Of a stretch of 8,173 nucleotides of DNA, positions 4,299 to 8,173 are shown piece by piece. Each line of letters starts with the position of its first letter. Position 1 is the first letter of the stretch. This stretch comes from Desulfobulbus sp. Lineage in GTDB: Bacteria; Desulfobacterota; Desulfobulbia; Desulfobulbales; Desulfobulbaceae. The DNA lies in contig JAQUEZ010000266.1 of the NCBI GenBank assembly GCA_028684915.1, forward strand, positions 1 through 8,173, given 5' to 3'. The notes beneath the pieces are model-generated. The model did not search any database. It was given only the letters and a program-made list of their open reading frames with translations, and was not told the origin of the DNA. Position numbers and translations under genes: made by a program.

Positions 4299-6836
4299 AT
4301 GCGTCTTGACAGAAGAGATTTTTTACGGGGAGCTGCGGGTGCCGGTTGCGCGGTAGCTTTTGGGTTAAAATTCTTCCACTTCTCAGATGACCCGATCGCT
4401 TACGCTGCAGAAGTTGACCAGCTGGTTCGCTCCACCTGTTCGCCCAATTGTACCGGAGCCTGCGGTTTCAAGGCGCGCGTCACTGGCGGTCGCATCAGCA
4501 CCCTGATTCAAGCGGCCGATTATCCCGAAGAATCCTATAATCCGCGTGGATGTCTGCGTGGATTGTCGATGATGGACCTTATCTACGGCAAGGATCGTCT
4601 CAAATATCCTCTCATCCGTACCGGTCCCCGTGGCAGCGGTAAGTTCCGGCGGGCCACCTGGGAGGAGGCTCTCGATTACACGGCCGGCAAGTTAAAAGAA
4701 ATCAGTGACAAATATGGCCCGGAAGCGATTGCCTCCACCATTCAGGTCCCGGGTACCGGTTATGTGCAGAAAGGGGCGCTGGTCGCCCTCACCGGGTTGG
4801 CAGGTTGGACCATGCACCATGGCTATGATCAGAATGGTGATTTACCCATGTTCTGGCCAATGACTTTCGGCGTGCAGAGCGAGGAGCTGGAATCACTCGA
4901 GTGGATCAACGCCCGGACCACGCTCATCTTTGGTTCCAACGTCATTCAAACCCGCCTTCCCGACGCCCATCACCTCATGGAGGCAAAGCGCAGGGGACGG
5001 GTCGTGGTCATTGATCCCGACTTTTGCAGTACCGCTGCCAAAGCCGACGAATGGCTGCCGATCAAGGCCGACACCGACGCAGCCCTCGGACTCGGCATGG
5101 CTAGGGTCATCATAGATCGTCAACTCTACGACGCAGCTTTTCTCCAAGATTTCACAGATTTTCCGATCATGGTGCGCCAGGATACAGGCAAGCGCCTACT
5201 GGCAGGGGAGGTGGCCACTCTCGCCTCGGAAGCCGAAGGCCGGAATATCCCCGAATACCGCCGACTTTTTGTCGTTCGCTGCGGGGAAGATTTTCGCATC
5301 CTCGATCCAGAAAAACTCAATCCGACCCACGCTGAGCTTGAAGGAGAGTTCGAGGTAACGCTTACCGACGGAAAAACTATTCAAGTGGAAACCGTCTTTA
5401 CGGCGTTGCGAAAAAACCTTGCCTCGTACACGCTTGATCAGGTCGCCGCCATAACCGGTCTTGATCCGGTGCAAATTGAACGAGTTGCTGTGGATGCAGC
5501 AGAAAATGGACCCATTCATGTCATTTACGGCGCCAGCAACTATCAATGGTACAATGGCGACCTGAAGGGCCGGGCGCTTTCCCTTTTGCCGGTCCTCACC
5601 GGCAGCATTGGCAAAAGCGGGGCAGGCATCTCCACCTATGCCGGTCAGTATCGGATTCGCTTCAATCTGAAAAGCTGGTGGTTCCCAGAGGGATCGAAGA
5701 TCAACTGGGTCGCCTATCTGCATTTCTTACAGGGAAAAGGCCCCAATTATCCCAAGAACGGCATCAAGGCCATGGTGGGAGGATGGGGAAATCCGTTTGA
5801 TCAGCACAACATGAGCAATCGTCTTAAGGAACGGGCGACCTCCGGTGAATTGGAATTTATTCTCACCACCGATTTCCAGATGTCCACGTCCTGCATGTGG
5901 TCTGATGTGGTGCTCCCCGCGCCCTCTTGGTATGAGAAGTACGACCTGACTGCCACCATCCTCCACCCGTATCTGCAACTTCAGCAACCGGCAATCAACC
6001 CGTTGTTTGAGAGCAAGTACGAACTGTGGATATTCCGTGCGCTGGCCAAACGGCTCAACACAGCATTTGAGCGCCATTTTTTCCCGCAACTTGATGAACA
6101 GCAAGCCGCACTCAAGGTTATCGAACTGCTGTTGGCAACGGGCGGCGCGGAAACAGCAGGCATCACTTTGGAGATGCTGAAGAAAGGTCCGGTTCGCCTG
6201 CATTCGCCTGCTCCTGGTGACCGACAGGTGCCCTTTTATGAGCAGGTGCAACATCGTGTTCCCTTTCCGCCACCGAGTTATCCGGCGCCAATCAAGGCCA
6301 CCGCACAATTTCTCCGCAGCGGGCGGATTGAATTCTACAAAGACGAAGATCTTTTCTTGAAGGAGGGCGAACAACTGCCCGTCCACAAAGAGACCTATGC
6401 CGAAACCGAATACAAGGTCAATCCAGCGGCCAAGGACAAGTATCAGCTTCGCTATGTGACCAAAAATTCACTCTACCGGGTTCACTCCACCCATTCCAAC
6501 AACACCATCCTTCTGGAGTTGCAGGACAACAAGGCCAAGGTTTTTCTCAATCCTCAAGATGCCGGGTCTCGCGGGATCAATAATGGAGAGTTAGTTCAAA
6601 TCTACAATGATCGTGGCAAGACCAGGGCCTATGCGATTCTCGACCCTGGCTGCAGTAGGGGAACAGCCATTTTCGAAGAAGGCTGGTGGTCACGCTACCT
6701 CGGAGATGAATCGTACAACTCATTGACGTATCCATGGATCAAACCACTGCATGAAATCTATTTCGTGCCCGGCATTTGGTCTCCGACGACGGTCTGGAAC
6801 GAATGTCTCGTCGACGTAAGGAGGACGAGCGCATGA
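4299..6836 (+). CDS. Tat-exported molybdopterin oxidoreductase catalytic subunit, NarG-like (type II DMSO reductase family)
   Basis: This 845-residue catalytic subunit should carry Mo-bisMGD and one [4Fe-4S] cluster and act on the periplasmic face. The Tat signal is MRLDRRDFLRG (1 to 11) with a hydrophobic stretch and likely cleavage near AYA (34 to 36). Cys47, Cys51, Cys55 and Cys85 (CSPNCTGAC ... YNPRGCLRG) bind the cluster; in E. coli NarG the first ligand is histidine, here cysteine. Asp181 in NGDLPMFWPMTFG aligns with NarG Asp222, the Mo ligand, and GSNVIQTRLPDAH is the NarG-type follow-on block. VVLPAPSWYEKYDL (about residues 535 to 548) and the C-terminal molydopterin-binding domain (about 713 to 805, HSTHSNNTILLEL) also resemble NarG, although NarG is about 1,250 residues. 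It overlaps the next gene by 4 bases (ATGA) and leads a three-gene operon. Nitrate, selenate, chlorine oxyanions and sulfur oxyanions are all possible substrates; sequence does not decide. An upstream FNR-type box suggests anaerobic induction. Confidence 0.9.
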   Translation: MRLDRRDFLRGAAGAGCAVAFGLKFFHFSDDPIAYAAEVDQLVRSTCSPNCTGACGFKARVTGGRISTLIQAADYPEESYNPRGCLRGLSMMDLIYGKDRLKYPLIRTGPRGSGKFRRATWEEALDYTAGKLKEISDKYGPEAIASTIQVPGTGYVQKGALVALTGLAGWTMHHGYDQNGDLPMFWPMTFGVQSEELESLEWINARTTLIFGSNVIQTRLPDAHHLMEAKRRGRVVVIDPDFCSTAAKADEWLPIKADTDAALGLGMARVIIDRQLYDAAFLQDFTDFPIMVRQDTGKRLLAGEVATLASEAEGRNIPEYRRLFVVRCGEDFRILDPEKLNPTHAELEGEFEVTLTDGKTIQVETVFTALRKNLASYTLDQVAAITGLDPVQIERVAVDAAENGPIHVIYGASNYQWYNGDLKGRALSLLPVLTGSIGKSGAGISTYAGQYRIRFNLKSWWFPEGSKINWVAYLHFLQGKGPNYPKNGIKAMVGGWGNPFDQHNMSNRLKERATSGELEFILTTDFQMSTSCMWSDVVLPAPSWYEKYDLTATILHPYLQLQQPAINPLFESKYELWIFRALAKRLNTAFERHFFPQLDEQQAALKVIELLLATGGAETAGITLEMLKKGPVRLHSPAPGDRQVPFYEQVQHRVPFPPPSYPAPIKATAQFLRSGRIEFYKDEDLFLKEGEQLPVHKETYAETEYKVNPAAKDKYQLRYVTKNSLYRVHSTHSNNTILLELQDNKAKVFLNPQDAGSRGINNGELVQIYNDRGKTRAYAILDPGCSRGTAIFEEGWWSRYLGDESYNSLTYPWIKPLHEIYFVPGIWSPTTVWNECLVDVRRTSA

Positions 6837-7507
6837 AGATGGGAATGGTGATAGATTTGGAAAAATGCATTGGCTGCCGGTCCTGCATGGTTGCCTGCAA
6901 ACAGCATAATGCTCAGCCACCGGAAACTTGGTGGAACCGGGTATTCACCCCGGGAAGCCACCGTCATTTGACGCCGCCGGCCAAAGGCGTCGAATATTTT
7001 CTGCCCGTGCACTGTCAACACTGCGAAAACGCACCCTGTGAAAAGGTCTGTCCGGTCGGCGCCACCTTCCATGCCAAGGACGGAGCGGTGCTCATCGATT
7101 TCGATCGTTGTATCGGTTGCCGGTATTGCATGTCGGCCTGTCCTTACGGTGTCCGGCAATTCAACTGGGAAGAGCCGAAAAAAGCGCACGAGCGATCAGG
7201 TTATCAGGAAAAATATCACTATGGCTACCCGGAAGAACATCGTCATGACGGGCGCCTGGTGTACATGCCGTTACGCCCAAAGGGTATAGTTGAAAAATGC
7301 ACTTTTTGTGCACAGTATCGCGATAAAGGTGAACTGCCCGCCTGTGTCCAGGGGTGCCCCGGGAAAGCCCGTTTTGTTGGCGATCTGGACGACCCGAACA
7401 GCGATGTGAGCACAATGATCAAAGCACGGGACGCCTTTACCTTGCTGCCGGAAAAAGGAACCAAGCCCACCGTGTTTTATCTCCCGCCCAAACCAAAGGA
7501 GGTGTGA
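6833..7507 (+). CDS. Four-cluster [4Fe-4S] electron-transfer subunit, PsrB/DmsB-like
   Basis: This 224-residue subunit should wire electrons between the membrane subunit and the catalytic subunit. Sixteen cysteines occur in four groups: 12/15/18/22, 61/64/69/73, 93/96/99/103 and 156/159/171/175, with no substitution, so four [4Fe-4S] clusters are expected. NarH-type partners are longer (about 330 to 510 residues) and carry one [3Fe-4S] cluster; this one is the short DmsB/PsrB/TtrB type. There is no signal peptide, so co-export with the Tat-tagged partner is expected. The start is ATG at 6833, overlapping the preceding stop by 4 bases, with AAGGAGG (6818 to 6824) 8 bases upstream; an earlier in-frame ATG at 6776 lies inside the previous gene and is unsupported. 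Two bases separate its stop from the next start. Confidence 0.94.
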   Translation: MKMGMVIDLEKCIGCRSCMVACKQHNAQPPETWWNRVFTPGSHRHLTPPAKGVEYFLPVHCQHCENAPCEKVCPVGATFHAKDGAVLIDFDRCIGCRYCMSACPYGVRQFNWEEPKKAHERSGYQEKYHYGYPEEHRHDGRLVYMPLRPKGIVEKCTFCAQYRDKGELPACVQGCPGKARFVGDLDDPNSDVSTMIKARDAFTLLPEKGTKPTVFYLPPKPKEV

Positions 7508-7509
7508 CC

Positions 7510-8173
7510 ATGTCAATGACCATGAAACGCACTTTGTGGATCAGCGGCGCTATTTTTCTGATTGCGCTTTGCTTCTGGTTCTATCAACTCTGGCACGGGT
7601 TGGTCCTCACCAATATGGTGAATTCCTACAGTTGGGGGCTGTATATTTCCGGTCTGGCCTTCTTTGTCGGTAACGCCGCCGGTGGACTCGTGCTCACCTC
7701 GTCGATCTACCTTTTTGGGGTGAAAAAACTGAAACCGTTGGCAAAGCTCGGCGCACTCACCGCCTTTGCCAATGTCACCGCCGCCATGTTGATCGTGCTG
7801 CCAGATATCGGCAAGCCGCTTCGTCTTATGTATCTCGCCCTACATCCCAACTTCATGTCCCCTTTGGTTTGGGATGTCATTGTTCTGAATCTGTACGCGC
7901 TCGCCTCGGCCATTTATCTGTACATCCTGTTGTTGCCCGAACTGACCGGAAAACTCAGTTGGCTCGCCCTCAAGGTGAAGAATCCGCACGATTTTTCCGA
8001 ACGCTGGGCTAAACGAATCGCTCCTGTGGCCCTTCTGTTCGCCATTGGCATTCATGTGGTGACAGCCTGGATCTTCTCCACGCAAGGTGCCCGGGATTGG
8101 TGGCATTCCCCGGCCATGGCTCCGGATTTTGTTTCGGTCGCCATTGCGGTTGGCACGACAGTCGTTCTACTAG
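7510..8173 (+). CDS. NrfD-like quinone-interacting membrane subunit, C-terminus beyond the window
   Basis: The first 221 residues are visible and the frame is still open at the right edge. Hydrophobic segments lie at about 9-28, 43-68, 80-97, 119-142, 170-190 and 207 onward. YSWGLYISGLAFFVGNAAGG (40 to 59) and LHPNFMSPLVWD (111 to 122) are typical of NrfD/PsrC/HybB-type subunits, the family that exchanges electrons with menaquinone without a heme. Type II molybdoenzymes normally use a heme b gamma subunit instead, so the pairing is unusual. AAAGGAGGTG (7494 to 7503) just upstream of ATG at 7510 fixes the start. With six segments visible and more to come, it may belong to the larger (about 10 helix) NrfD subtype; this is inference. 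It completes the anchor of the complex in the operon. Confidence 0.9.
   Translation, partial: MSMTMKRTLWISGAIFLIALCFWFYQLWHGLVLTNMVNSYSWGLYISGLAFFVGNAAGGLVLTSSIYLFGVKKLKPLAKLGALTAFANVTAAMLIVLPDIGKPLRLMYLALHPNFMSPLVWDVIVLNLYALASAIYLYILLLPELTGKLSWLALKVKNPHDFSERWAKRIAPVALLFAIGIHVVTAWIFSTQGARDWWHSPAMAPDFVSVAIAVGTTVVLL

Noticed and set aside
5196..6386. Two long minus-strand open frames (175 and 219 codons) opposite the molybdoenzyme gene
   Set aside because: They are antisense to conserved catalytic-subunit sequence and show no family features or ribosome-binding sites that I recognise.

Overview
The window suggests an anaerobic or microaerotolerant bacterium with sulfate- or sulfur-reducer-like metabolism, perhaps a Desulfobulbales-type deltaproteobacterium. 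That placement is inference from gene types only: a class I hybrid cluster protein, a single-cluster ferredoxin with a Desulfovibrio-like cysteine layout, an FprA/ROO-type flavodiiron protein, and a Tat-exported molybdoenzyme with an NrfD-type membrane subunit. No rRNA, tRNA, mobile element or CRISPR array is visible.

Left arm (positions 1 to 4036, all minus strand). In order of transcription this arm holds a tandem-CBS-domain protein, an HPP-family membrane protein, hcp (hybrid cluster protein), a [4Fe-4S] ferredoxin, a small stand-alone PAS protein, and the first 26 codons of a flavodiiron protein that runs off the left edge. Hcp and flavodiiron proteins are both established nitric-oxide/oxygen-stress enzymes of anaerobes. 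The hcp-to-flavodiiron stretch therefore looks like a nitrosative/oxidative-stress cluster with its own electron carrier (ferredoxin) and possibly its own sensor (PAS). Perfect 10-bp hairpins follow hcp and the ferredoxin, and neither has a T-tract.

Divergent control region (4037 to 4298). This AT-rich intergenic stretch separates the two arms. It holds a 13-of-14 match to the FNR-type box (TTGATCTATGTCAA), placed about where a class II activator site would sit for the rightward operon and possibly for the leftward CBS-HPP pair too.

Right arm (4299 to 8173, plus strand). This is a tight three-gene operon: a Tat-exported molybdopterin catalytic subunit (845 aa), a four-cluster ferredoxin-like electron-transfer subunit (224 aa), and the start of an NrfD-like quinone-interacting membrane subunit cut by the right edge. 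The catalytic subunit carries NarG-type (type II DMSO reductase family) signatures, including the aspartate Mo ligand, but its partners are of the PsrB/DmsB and NrfD type rather than NarH/NarI type. This chimeric architecture is the most unusual thing in the window, and its substrate cannot be read from sequence.

Working together (inference): the right arm would be a quinone-linked periplasmic oxidoreductase for an oxyanion such as nitrate, selenate, a chlorine oxyanion or a sulfur oxyanion. If the substrate is a nitrogen oxide, the neighbouring HPP protein (some family members are nitrite transporters), Hcp and the flavodiiron protein would form a coherent uptake, reduction and detoxification island.
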